From Haloferax marinisediminis (GTDB taxonomy: Archaea > Halobacteriota > Halobacteria > Halobacteriales > Haloferacaceae), in the NCBI RefSeq assembly GCF_009674585.1, contig NZ_WKJP01000001.1, positions 2,542,001 to 2,606,000 of the forward strand: a stretch of DNA of 64,000 nucleotides, in the 5' to 3' direction. Below the pieces are notes generated by a model that saw only the letters and a list, made by a program, of their open reading frames with translations, had not been told where the DNA came from and ran no database searches. Positions 52,241 through 59,748 of this stretch are shown here, one piece after another (positions within the stretch are counted from its first letter, which is position 1; each line of letters opens with the position of its first letter). A program made the translations under genes and the position numbers.

Positions 52241-52936
52241 ATGTCGAACTCGGTACTGGAGTCGCTCCTGACTGGAAACGAATACTACGTCGAACACCTC
52301 GACGCAGACCACTTCGAGGGGGTTCGAGACGTGCAAAAACCACCGGCCGTCTCCGTCGGGTGCTCGGACTCTCGCGTGCCAGTCGAAGCGCTCTGGAACA
52401 CCGACGAAGCGGGAAAACTCTTCAAATCGGTCAACATCGCGAATCAGGCGTGGACCGAAATCGACGGCGAACTCGTCGTCAACGACGTCGTCGGCTACGC
52501 TGTCACCGAACTCGGCGTCTCGGATGTCATCATCCTCGGACACACGGGGTGCGGCGGAGTCACGTCGGCCTACGAAGCCGTCGTCGGTGACGGAATGAAA
52601 GACCTCCCAGTGGCCGTCGAAGCGGCCATCTCACGACTCGTTCCGTTAGTCGAAGAAGCGCGGGAGTTGGGCATCTTCAGCGAGGAGACGCCAGCAGGCG
52701 AGGCCGTCAACCGACTGGTCGAGTATGCAGTCGTCCGACAAGTCGAATTCCTCGTCGAGAGCGACGAAGTGCCCGAGACCACCGACTGTTGGGGCTTCGT
52801 CTACGACTTCCAGCACACGTATGGAGTCGAAGACGGTGCGGCGTATCTCGTCTCAGCAAACGGCGAATCGAACCCAGACAAGCTCGAAGAGATGGTTCCC
52901 GCGCAGTTCCGAGAACGTGTCCGGTCGATTCGGTGA
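52241..52936 (+). CDS. Beta-class carbonic anhydrase
   Basis: A 231-residue enzyme that interconverts CO2 and bicarbonate. Beta-class zinc and catalytic residues are complete: C41, D43 and R45 in VGCSDSRVP and H101/C104 in LGHTGCGGV. There is no signal peptide, so it is cytoplasmic. It follows dabA by 95 bp with its own promoter. A carbonic anhydrase beside DabAB could either return DAB-derived bicarbonate to CO2 near the carboxylases or short-circuit the pump; which one depends on location and control, not visible here. Confidence 0.95.
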   Translation: MSNSVLESLLTGNEYYVEHLDADHFEGVRDVQKPPAVSVGCSDSRVPVEALWNTDEAGKLFKSVNIANQAWTEIDGELVVNDVVGYAVTELGVSDVIILGHTGCGGVTSAYEAVVGDGMKDLPVAVEAAISRLVPLVEEARELGIFSEETPAGEAVNRLVEYAVVRQVEFLVESDEVPETTDCWGFVYDFQHTYGVEDGAAYLVSANGESNPDKLEEMVPAQFRERVRSIR

Positions 52937-52969
52937 GCGGTCGATTCGGAGGCCGTCTGTTCGTGAGCG

Positions 52970-53629
52970 TCAGTCCTGTCGTGCGTCGTCGATAATCTGC
53001 GAGAACTCGCGGGCCGTCTCGGTGATGACGTCGAAGTCGCCGTTGGCGATTGCTTCGTCGTCCATGAGCGCACCACCAGCGCCGACGACGACAGCGCCTG
53101 CTTCGATGTAGTCCGCGGCGTTGTCGAGGCCGACGCCGCCGGTCGGCATCATCGGAATCTGCGGGAGCGGACCCTTCATACTCTTGAGGTGGCCCGGTCC
53201 GAGCGACGACGCCGGGAAGACCTTCACGAGGTCGGCACCTGTTTCGAAGGCGTTCACGGCCTCCGTCGGCGTCATGATGCCCGGTGCGACGAGCGTGCCG
53301 TAGCGGTTGCACGTCTCAACGACGCCTTCGTCGAAGTTCGGACCGACGACGAACTCTGCACCGGACTGGATGGCCGCGTTGGCAGTCGGTGCGTCGAGAA
53401 CCGTTCCCGCACCGACGATTGCTTCGCGGTCCGAGAACGATGCCGACACTTCGCTGATGAGGTCCATCGCGTCGGGGTTGTCGGCCGTAATCTCGTAGGC
53501 GGTGACGCCCCCCTCGTTCAGCGCGTCGGCGACGTCGATGATGGTGTCGGCGTCCGCCCCACGCATCACCGCGACGACGCCGCTGTCGGCCAGTCGTTGC
53601 ATGTTCTCGTGTACGTCGAGTGTGACCAT
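52970..53629 (-). CDS. KDPG/KHG aldolase family protein
   Basis: A 219-residue class I aldolase of the Eda family, which splits 2-keto-3-deoxy-6-phosphogluconate or 4-hydroxy-2-oxoglutarate to pyruvate plus an aldehyde. The catalytic residues are E46 (YEITADNP) and the Schiff-base K136 in LVKVFPASSLGPG; the phosphate region MMPTGGVGLDNAADYIEAGAVVVGAGGAL is typical. It completes an Entner-Doudoroff-like step, the semi-phosphorylative route used by haloarchaea. It converges with the carbonic anhydrase gene (33 bp). Confidence 0.92.
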   Translation of the reverse strand: MVTLDVHENMQRLADSGVVAVMRGADADTIIDVADALNEGGVTAYEITADNPDAMDLISEVSASFSDREAIVGAGTVLDAPTANAAIQSGAEFVVGPNFDEGVVETCNRYGTLVAPGIMTPTEAVNAFETGADLVKVFPASSLGPGHLKSMKGPLPQIPMMPTGGVGLDNAADYIEAGAVVVGAGGALMDDEAIANGDFDVITETAREFSQIIDDARQD

Positions 53630-53655
53630 TGCTGTCTCGATATTTACTACAGAAG

Positions 53656-53665
53656 TTATTAAATT
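53656..53665 (-). promoter_or_regulatory. TATA box for the aldolase gene
   Basis: On the minus strand aatttaataa (53656-53665) is centred ~31 nt before the ATG at 53629, giving a leaderless or near-leaderless transcript. Confidence 0.55.
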
Positions 53666-53797
53666 GAGGGTCCGATGCCGACCTGTCTACGGGATATCCT
53701 CGCGAAGTGTCATCACACGACATGCTCAAATCTGCTGGGCACTAACCCGAGGTAAGCGACGGTGGAGTGGCGTGTGCTGCCCCGCTGGCGCACCATC

Positions 53798-54823
53798 ATG
53801 TCCACCCACCTCGATTTCGAAGGACTGTACCGCGATGTCATCCCGTCGGTCGTCTCTGTCTACGTCGGCGGGCAACGTCGACCCGGCGGTGCCGGGAGTG
53901 CGTTCGTATACGACGACCAGCATCTCGTGACGAACGAACACGTCTCCAGACTCGCAGACAGCAACGACTCCAGCCGCGTCGAACTCCGTTTCGCAGACGG
54001 GTCGTGGCGCGTCGGCAACGTCGTCGGGTCAGACGCGTACACGGACCTCGCTGTCGTCGCCGTCGACGACTTGCCTGCCGACGCCGCGGCACTTCGACTC
54101 GCGACGCAAAACCCATCACCGGGCCGTCCAGTCGCTGCACTCGGCAATCCACTCGGTCTCGATGGCTCGATATCCGCAGGTATCGTCTCCGGTGCGAATC
54201 GCTCGCTCCCCACCTCGAACGGGTTCGCAATCCCGGACGTCGTCCAGACGGACGCTCCCATCAACCCCGGGAACTCTGGCGGGCCACTCGTCGGACTCAC
54301 TGCCGACAGCGACGACCCGGCCTACGAAGTCGTCGGCGTCAACCGTGCGAAACAGGGCGACAACATCGGCTTCGCCGTCTCTCCGGTCATCGCGAGTCGC
54401 ATCCTCCCAGACCTCGTCACCGATGGGCACTACCGGCACTCGTACCTCCGGGCACGCACCCTCGACGTGACGCCATCTATCGCCGAGGCGAACGGCCTCG
54501 ACGCCCCTCGCGGCGTCCTCATCGTCGGTTCGTCGGCCGGAGACACTGGCGACGAAGTGCTTCGCGGATGCACCGAGAAGACGCAGTTCCGTGGCTGGGA
54601 GATTCCAGTCGGTGGCGACGTCATCGTCGCAATCGAAGGCAACCCGGTGCGCACCCACGAGGAGTTGATGCGCTATCTCATCACCGAGACTCGCCCCGGT
54701 GAACCAGTCGCAGTCGACGTCCTCCGCGACGGTGGTCCGATGACGCTCGTCGTCGAACTCGACGAGCGACCATCTGCGACCCGTGACAGCCGCGGCGGCG
54801 GGAGCCAGATCCCCATCGAATAA
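53798..54823 (+). CDS. HtrA/DegP-like serine protease without signal peptide
   Basis: A 341-residue S1C protease. The triad is complete: H48 in LVTNEHVSR, D83 in SDAYTDLAVV and S160 in NPGNSGGPLVG. A C-terminal PDZ domain runs from ~residue 225 to 335, with RGVLIVGSSAGDTGDEVL and GWEIPVGGDVIVAIEGNPVRTHEEL. There is no signal peptide or membrane helix at either of the two possible starts (GTG 53762, ATG 53798), so it appears cytoplasmic, unlike bacterial DegP and most surface-facing HtrA. It is followed immediately by a convergent universal stress gene. Confidence 0.9.
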   Translation: MSTHLDFEGLYRDVIPSVVSVYVGGQRRPGGAGSAFVYDDQHLVTNEHVSRLADSNDSSRVELRFADGSWRVGNVVGSDAYTDLAVVAVDDLPADAAALRLATQNPSPGRPVAALGNPLGLDGSISAGIVSGANRSLPTSNGFAIPDVVQTDAPINPGNSGGPLVGLTADSDDPAYEVVGVNRAKQGDNIGFAVSPVIASRILPDLVTDGHYRHSYLRARTLDVTPSIAEANGLDAPRGVLIVGSSAGDTGDEVLRGCTEKTQFRGWEIPVGGDVIVAIEGNPVRTHEELMRYLITETRPGEPVAVDVLRDGGPMTLVVELDERPSATRDSRGGGSQIPIE

Positions 54824-55255
54824 TCACTCGTGGACAGTCAGTACTGGAACCTCTGAGAGGCGGACGATGCGCTCGGTTGTACTCCCCAAAATCGCGTGTT
54901 CGAGGCCAGTTCGGCCGTGTGTCGCCATCACGACGATATCAGCACCGACTTCGTCGGTGTAGTCGAGAATCTCTCGATGCGGGACACCGATTCGAATGGC
55001 AGTCTCACAGCGAACATCTGCCGCCGCTGCGAGTGATGTGACTTCGTCGATGGCCGCCTCGGCAGCGTCTCGGAGACTTGCTTCTACCCGCTCGACTGGG
55101 ATGTCGGCGGCCGTCCACAACCCGAGGTCACTGGCGTCGATGACAGACAGGACGTAAAGCGTCGCGTCGTAGGTGGCGGCGAGGTCGATTGCACGGCGGG
55201 CAGCAGCGACGGAGCGGGCACTCCCATCAGTGGGGACGAGGACGGCGTTGTACAT
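54824..55255 (-). CDS. Universal stress protein (UspA family)
   Basis: A 143-residue USP-fold protein: NAVLVPTDGSARSVAAARRAIDLA, and the nucleotide-binding G-2X-G-9X-G region VVMATHGRTGLEHAILGSTTERIVRLSEVPVLTV. The ATP-binding motif is intact, so it is of the ATP-binding type. Its gene abuts the end of the HtrA-like gene on the opposite strand, with no spacer. The role is general stress signalling, ligand unknown. Confidence 0.92.
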   Translation of the reverse strand: MYNAVLVPTDGSARSVAAARRAIDLAATYDATLYVLSVIDASDLGLWTAADIPVERVEASLRDAAEAAIDEVTSLAAAADVRCETAIRIGVPHREILDYTDEVGADIVVMATHGRTGLEHAILGSTTERIVRLSEVPVLTVHE

Positions 55256-55374
55256 GTCACACTATTGGCGTGCTGTCGCTATGGCTCTTCTCGTCGGGTC
55301 GTCTGTTAGTACGTCCGCACGGCTACAGCACGTGTGCTATCTGCCAGAGAATGGAGGCAACGGAGGTCGTCGCT

Positions 55375-55596
55375 TCAGACGCGAGTACGTGGCTTCGGAA
55401 CGGCCTTGCGGACTGCCGCGGCGGATACGACGAGGAGTCCACCGAACAGGATGGAGACGAACAGTTCGGGCGCAACAGTCAGTCCAGACACCCCACCGAC
55501 GGTCGCGAAGAGTGCGTACCCAGCGACTACCGTGAGGGTGATGCCGATGACGACTGCGAGGCCGATGCCGGCCTTCATCAGGTCAATCTTGCTCAT
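55375..55596 (-). CDS. Small two-helix membrane protein
   Basis: A 73-residue protein with two hydrophobic segments: KAGIGLAVVIGITLTVVAGYALF (residues ~7-30) and APELFVSILFGGLLVVSAAAV (~43-63), ending in a basic tail (RKAVPKPRTRV). I see no motif that names it. The start at 55596 gives a normal N-terminus (MSKIDLMKAG). The region upstream contains three inverted repeats and a minus-strand TATA-like tttatatg (55624-55631). Confidence 0.6.
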   Translation of the reverse strand: MSKIDLMKAGIGLAVVIGITLTVVAGYALFATVGGVSGLTVAPELFVSILFGGLLVVSAAAVRKAVPKPRTRV

Positions 55597-55608
55597 GGTC
55601 AACCACAT

Positions 55609-55790
55609 CTACGCCACAGAATCGCATATAAAGGCAGACTGGTTCCCAATCGCCGGGAACGTTTCGAGGTTCTGCCCCCAATTCTGGGGCGTTCGTTATG
55701 GGGTGAATCGGCGATTCAGGGACGTGACGGGTGTCGAAAAATGGTGTCCGCGAGCGATTCGAGACGGGTGTCGAAGCGTCGAGGTCGGAC
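55609..55790. repeat. Three inverted repeats between the small membrane protein and cbaC
   Basis: gttccc/gggaac (55642-55647 and 55655-55660), gcccc/ggggc (55674-55678 and 55686-55690) and tgaatcg/cgattca (55704-55710 and 55712-55718, 1-nt centre) lie within 77 bp. They follow the cba operon on the minus strand and precede the small membrane gene. They could end the oxidase transcript or act as operators. I see no gene here. Confidence 0.5.
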
Positions 55791-55985
55791 CTACGACGCC
55801 GTCTCGGACCCTTCGCCGTACAGCCCGTAGAGGACGAACATCAGACCGAGGAACAGGAACTCGATGACTGCCACTGCGAGCAGCGGGAGTTCGATGTTGA
55901 AGAACCCTGCCACGGTCCGGAGTTCGATGGCGACTGGGATACTGAACGCGATGATGACCAGTGCTCGGGCCTTAGTTAGTTTCAT
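55791..55985 (-). CDS. cbaC: CbaC-like small ba3 oxidase subunit
   Basis: A 64-residue protein with two hydrophobic stretches (ALVIIAFSIPVAIELRTVAGFFNIELPLLAVAVIEFLFLGLMFVLYGLYG). I start at ATG 55985 because a Shine-Dalgarno GGAGGT lies just upstream and the codons before it are the end of the 20-codon ORF. Small CbaC/CbaD proteins are part of the haloarchaeal ba3 oxidase operon first described in Natronomonas. The assignment rests on position, size and topology rather than on a diagnostic motif. Confidence 0.65.
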   Translation of the reverse strand: MKLTKARALVIIAFSIPVAIELRTVAGFFNIELPLLAVAVIEFLFLGLMFVLYGLYGEGSETAS

Positions 55986-56044
55986 GCGACCACCTCCAGA
56001 ACGCAGTTCTGGCATATTCGCATTCGCCGACGCTGCTGGCTCAT
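55982..56044 (-). CDS. 20-codon overlapping microORF between cbaA and cbaC
   Basis: ATG 56044 to TGA at 55982 encodes 20 residues beginning MSQQRRRMRICQNC, with one CxxC. Its ATG overlaps the cbaA stop (ATGA at 56041-56044) and its TGA overlaps the cbaC ATG (ATGA at 55982-55985). The last codons repeat the end of cbaA (LEVVA). It could be a real Cys-containing microprotein or a coupling relay that carries ribosomes from cbaA to cbaC. Confidence 0.4.
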   Translation of the reverse strand: MSQQRRRMRICQNCVLEVVA

Positions 56045-56058
56045 GCGACCACCTCCAG
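55982..56058 (-). repeat. Duplicated 18-nt coupling segment
   Basis: tcatgcgaccacctccag occurs at 55982-55999 and again at 56041-56058. Read on the minus strand, each copy provides a Shine-Dalgarno GGAGGT inside the codons for LEVVA, then an ATGA stop/start overlap. One copy couples cbaA to the 20-codon ORF and the other couples that ORF to cbaC. Confidence 0.7.
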
Positions 56059-57813
56059 CAGAGAGCTAACCGTCCCAGTGACCATCGTCGTCACGAAGTC
56101 GAGCCCTGCCGAGATAGTGACCGGAACGGGAAGGCCGCCGCCGAACAGGCCACCACCGTTCTGGATGATGCTCGCCACCGGGAGCGTGTAGGCGAGGATG
56201 ACGAGGACGACGGCGATACCGGTCCACAGACCGAGGTTGTCGAGGACGCGCGGACTACCCTCGGGGCCCGAGAGCGGTTCGGGAAGGTACTCGTCGACCG
56301 GGCGGTCGGACTCCTCTCCAAGCGACGTCAGGAGCATGTTGAACAGGAACAGCACCACCGACAGGAACAGGAGCGTCCCACCGAGGGCAATCTGCACGCG
56401 AAGTTCGAAGATACTCCCGATTGGCGTCACGAAGTCGAAGTTCTGGTACTGTGGCTCTGCGGTGCGGCGCGGAATGCCGGCGAGGCCAGCACGGTGCATC
56501 GCGTTCGACATGAACACCATGCCGATGAACCACATGATGACCTGCAGGAGGCCAATCGGTCGGCTGTAGAGTTTCGTCCCGGTGAGTTGCGGGACCAACC
56601 AGTACGACCCGGCCATCATCGTCAACGCGACGGCAGTCCCGACGGTGAGGTGGAAGTGACCGGGAACCCACAGCGTGTTGTGGATGAGGTAGTTGATGTT
56701 CATCCCGGCGTTGATCATGCCGGAGAAGCCACCAGCGGCGAACAGAATCCCAGCGAGCGCCATGCCGGTGAAGGCAGGGTCACGCCACGGGAGTGCGCCG
56801 AGCCAGCGGAGATAGCCTTCTCCACCGCGCTGTCGTGCGCCGTGTTCCATACTGGCGACGGCGGTGAACGCCGTGAGCAGCGACGGGAGTAGCAGGAACA
56901 TCGTGTTCGTCATCGCGATGAACTTGAAGCCCTCTGCGATACCCGGGTCGAGGTACTGGTGGTGAATCCCGACTGGGGTCGAAAGCAGGAGGAACAACAG
57001 GAATACGACGCGTGCGAGTGGGTCGCTGAACAGTCGTCCACCCGAGAGTTTCGGGAGGATGGTGTACCACATCATGTACGCCGGCATGAGCCAGAAGTAC
57101 ACGATCGGGTGTCCGAAGTACCAGAACAGCGTCCGCGTGAGAAGCGGGTTGACGCTCGGGATGAGGCCGAGCGACCACGGGATGAGGAAGAACACCACCG
57201 AGACGGCGATGCCGATGGTGGAGACGTACCACATAATCATGGTGGTCAGCACCATGAACGTCTGCAGCGGGATGCGCTCGCCCTTGTTGTCTCGCCGCCA
57301 CTCACGGTACGAGAGGAACCAGTCGGCGCCTGCGAGCCACGTTCCAACGATGAACATCGCCAGACCGATGTAGAATATCGGGTGCGCTTGCAGGGGCGCG
57401 TAGAACGTGAACAGGACGTCTGCGCTGATGCCGAGGTTGGGAACGAAGCCACCGAGAATCGCGATGGTGGCGAGAACCGTCCCGGTCGTCATCAGACCGA
57501 ACCACGCCCACGAGTACAGCGTACTCACGGCTGGTTGCTTCAAACTCCTCGCGGTGGCCCAATGGAAGAAGCCACAGAGGAAGAAGATGGTGAACACGAT
57601 GGCCAGAAGGACACCGTGTCCCGTCAGCATCGTGTAGTAGTCTGCAGAGTCGATGATGCGCAGGATGTCGGTCCGGTGGAGCGCCTGGACGAGTCCGAAG
57701 AACGCCCCGATTCCGAGTGCGACGAACGCGACGAGGAAGTTCGCTTTGACGATGCCCGCCTCGTCGGGATATCTATCGACGAACGTTCGTTTCTGTCCAG
57801 AAGCGGTCGCCAT
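56041..57813 (-). CDS. cbaA: ba3-type terminal oxidase subunit I
   Basis: Catalytic subunit of the B-type heme-copper oxygen reductase, 590 residues and about 13-14 helices. The low-spin heme His is in LTGHGVLLAIVFTIFF, the CuB His with its cross-linked Tyr in GHPIVYFWLMPAYM, the other CuB His in GIHHQYLDPG, and the two heme His in VPGHFHLTVG. It reduces O2 to water and pumps protons. I start at ATG 57813, which overlaps the cbaB stop as ATGA; the frame above it is the tail of cbaB. It ends with LEVVA inside a Shine-Dalgarno site. Confidence 0.95.
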   Translation of the reverse strand: MATASGQKRTFVDRYPDEAGIVKANFLVAFVALGIGAFFGLVQALHRTDILRIIDSADYYTMLTGHGVLLAIVFTIFFLCGFFHWATARSLKQPAVSTLYSWAWFGLMTTGTVLATIAILGGFVPNLGISADVLFTFYAPLQAHPIFYIGLAMFIVGTWLAGADWFLSYREWRRDNKGERIPLQTFMVLTTMIMWYVSTIGIAVSVVFFLIPWSLGLIPSVNPLLTRTLFWYFGHPIVYFWLMPAYMMWYTILPKLSGGRLFSDPLARVVFLLFLLLSTPVGIHHQYLDPGIAEGFKFIAMTNTMFLLLPSLLTAFTAVASMEHGARQRGGEGYLRWLGALPWRDPAFTGMALAGILFAAGGFSGMINAGMNINYLIHNTLWVPGHFHLTVGTAVALTMMAGSYWLVPQLTGTKLYSRPIGLLQVIMWFIGMVFMSNAMHRAGLAGIPRRTAEPQYQNFDFVTPIGSIFELRVQIALGGTLLFLSVVLFLFNMLLTSLGEESDRPVDEYLPEPLSGPEGSPRVLDNLGLWTGIAVVLVILAYTLPVASIIQNGGGLFGGGLPVPVTISAGLDFVTTMVTGTVSSLLEVVA

Positions 57814-58346
57814 CAGTTCTCCCCCTCCTGTTGTTGCTGTTCGTACCAACTGTCGAATTCACTCTGTTCCATGACGACGAGTTTTCCTTCCATCACGTGG
57901 TGGCCGGAGCCACAGTATTCGTTACAAAGCAGACCGTACTCACCGGGCTCGTCGAACTCGACGGTGAACTCGGCCACTTGCCCGGGAATCGCCATCGTGT
58001 TCGCGTTCGTGCCCACGACCTCGAAGCCGTGAATGACGTCCGATGCAGTCACGTGGAACGTGACAGTACTCCCTTCGGGGACGCGGATGGGTTCGGTCGT
58101 CCCGGGTTCGAAGACGAACTGTCGGGCGACGACGTACACGTCGTACTGATTTTCGCCCGTCTTTTCGACGCCGGGGTCACCGAACTTCGGATGTTCGTCG
58201 AGCGTTGCCGGGTCGACGGTGCCACCTTTGTCGTCGATCATCTCGATACCCACGCCGGCAGCGCCGTAGGTAATCGTGCCAATGAAGCCGACGATGAGTA
58301 CGAGTGCGAGTGCGAGCCAGAGTTTTTCGTAGGCGTGTATCTCCAT
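57813..58346 (-). CDS. cbaB: ba3-type terminal oxidase subunit II (CuA)
   Basis: A 177-residue subunit with one N-terminal helix (KLWLALALVLIVGFIGTITYGAAGV) and a cupredoxin domain carrying the CuA center: H in DVIHGFEVVG and the cluster CNEYCGSGHHVM (two Cys, Met, His). It accepts electrons from halocyanin or another small redox donor; none is encoded in the window. It overlaps cbaA by 1 nt (57813) and follows the small subunit after 1 nt. Confidence 0.95.
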   Translation of the reverse strand: MEIHAYEKLWLALALVLIVGFIGTITYGAAGVGIEMIDDKGGTVDPATLDEHPKFGDPGVEKTGENQYDVYVVARQFVFEPGTTEPIRVPEGSTVTFHVTASDVIHGFEVVGTNANTMAIPGQVAEFTVEFDEPGEYGLLCNEYCGSGHHVMEGKLVVMEQSEFDSWYEQQQQEGEN

Positions 58347-58347
58347 G

Positions 58348-58638
58348 TTAGCCCACCACCGTCAGTCCCCGCCCGAGGTACTCGATGAAGTACATGAACA
58401 CCCACATCGAGAGAAGGATGACCATGTAGATGAGAACGAGTATGAGCGTTCCAACTGGGTCGAAATCGTCGTGCCCAATCTGCCGGACGATACCGTCGTC
58501 GGCCGTCCCGACGATAGAATCTACAGGTGGGTCCGAAGACCCACCTTGAGTCGCCGCATCTGCTGGCACGTCCGCAGACTCTGCGGTCTGCGAGACAGGG
58601 GTCGCGGCGCTCCCCTCTGCTGTCGAATCAACGGCCAT
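58348..58638 (-). CDS. Small ba3 oxidase subunit, single C-terminal helix
   Basis: A 96-residue protein with an acidic, low-complexity N-terminal half (AVDSTAEGSAATPVSQTAES...) and one helix near the C-terminus (GTLILVLIYMVILLSMWVFMYFIEYLG, residues ~63-90). Its position, 1 bp before cbaB, and topology recall the single-helix subunit IIa of the Thermus ba3 oxidase. The assignment rests on context only. It diverges from a small membrane gene (99-bp spacer). Confidence 0.65.
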   Translation of the reverse strand: MAVDSTAEGSAATPVSQTAESADVPADAATQGGSSDPPVDSIVGTADDGIVRQIGHDDFDPVGTLILVLIYMVILLSMWVFMYFIEYLGRGLTVVG

Positions 58639-58737
58639 ACCCGGTCATGAGCAAGAACGTACCTTCAAAACCGAAGGCGATTCTCATCACGTTGGAATAA
58701 GCGAAATCCGAAACAATACGACCGCGTATCAACCGAT

Positions 58738-58950
58738 ATGGAACTCACTCCGCGTCGTGCCGGAACGGTCGCACTACTGGCACTCCTGCCGGCAATCGTC
58801 TTTGGACTGACGAAGAACCCGCTCGCGGGCGTCGTAACGGCGATTAACGTGCTTCTCATCTCCACCATCATCTACCTCCTGATGAGTCCGACCGAAGGTG
58901 GACACGATCACGAGTCCGACCACGAAGTAGAGCAAGAACAGGCCGTCTAA
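58738..58950 (+). CDS. Small two-helix protein linked to the ba3 oxidase
   Basis: A 70-residue protein with two helices (AGTVALLALLPAIVFGLT; VTAINVLLISTIIYLLMS) and a His/Glu-rich acidic tail (GGHDHESDHEVEQEQAV) that could bind metal. Such proteins are annotated in some haloarchaea as small ba3 oxidase subunits, but I cannot confirm that from sequence. It lies divergently from the oxidase operon and 1 bp before the TauE/SafE gene, so it may belong to oxidase assembly. Confidence 0.6.
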   Translation: MELTPRRAGTVALLALLPAIVFGLTKNPLAGVVTAINVLLISTIIYLLMSPTEGGHDHESDHEVEQEQAV

Positions 58951-58951
58951 G

Positions 58952-59746
58952 ATGGACGGTGGGATGACACCACCCGCCCTTCCCGCAAACTCACCCGAGG
59001 CCGCAGCCTTTCTCCTCGTCGGGCTCCTCGGTGGTGCACACTGTCTCGGAATGTGCGGACCGCTCGTGAGCGTCTACGCAGACCGACTGAGCGACCGCGC
59101 TGGGACCGAGTCGCTCACGCTGCTTCACGTGCGCCAGCACGCGCTGTTCAACGTCGGGCGGGCGCTGAGTTACGCCGTCATCGGCGCGCTCTTCGCCCTC
59201 GTCGGTGGCGTGTTCTTCGGCGCGTTCGACTCACTCGCGACCATCGGAAGTGGTGTCCGCGCGACGACTGGTCTTCTCGTCGGAACCGCAATCATCCTCA
59301 CCGGCGTCGGCTACCTCGTCGGCCGGTCGGCAGCACTCGACCGACTCACACCTGCACCCGTCACGCGCCTGTTCGGGCGCGTCAGTGGATGGGCGACGGC
59401 ACGGGTCGACAGACTCGTCGGAGGCCCTCGAATCCTCGGCCTTGGCGCAGTACACGGCCTCCTCCCGTGTCCCATCATCTATCCCGCGTACCTATACGCG
59501 TTCGCCACCGGTGACCCGATTCGAGCGGCCGCGTTGCTCGGTTTACTCGGACTCGGGACGATTCCGACGCTCTTCCTCTACGGAACGCTCCTCGGACAGG
59601 TGTCTGTGCGTCGGCGTGCAGTCCTTCACCGGGCGCTCGGTGCTGCATTCCTCGTCCTCGGATACATCCCGCTGTCACATGGCTTGATGCTACTCGGTGT
59701 CTCTGTCCCACACCTTCACGTCCCCTTCTACCAACCTTTGGGGTGA
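58952..59746 (+). CDS. TauE/SafE-family membrane protein (cytochrome oxidase assembly-like)
   Basis: A 264-residue membrane protein of the TauE/SafE (DsbD_2-like) family with six to seven helices. The first helix has LLGGAHCLGMCGPLVSVYADRL with the family's paired Cys. In bacteria the same protein sits next to CcoI copper ATPases in oxidase assembly operons. Here it overlaps, or nearly abuts, the CcoI-like P-type ATPase gene and starts 1 bp after the small ba3-linked gene. A role in copper loading of the oxidase is inferred from this order. Confidence 0.8.
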   Translation: MDGGMTPPALPANSPEAAAFLLVGLLGGAHCLGMCGPLVSVYADRLSDRAGTESLTLLHVRQHALFNVGRALSYAVIGALFALVGGVFFGAFDSLATIGSGVRATTGLLVGTAIILTGVGYLVGRSAALDRLTPAPVTRLFGRVSGWATARVDRLVGGPRILGLGAVHGLLPCPIIYPAYLYAFATGDPIRAAALLGLLGLGTIPTLFLYGTLLGQVSVRRRAVLHRALGAAFLVLGYIPLSHGLMLLGVSVPHLHVPFYQPLG

Positions 59747-59748
59747 GC

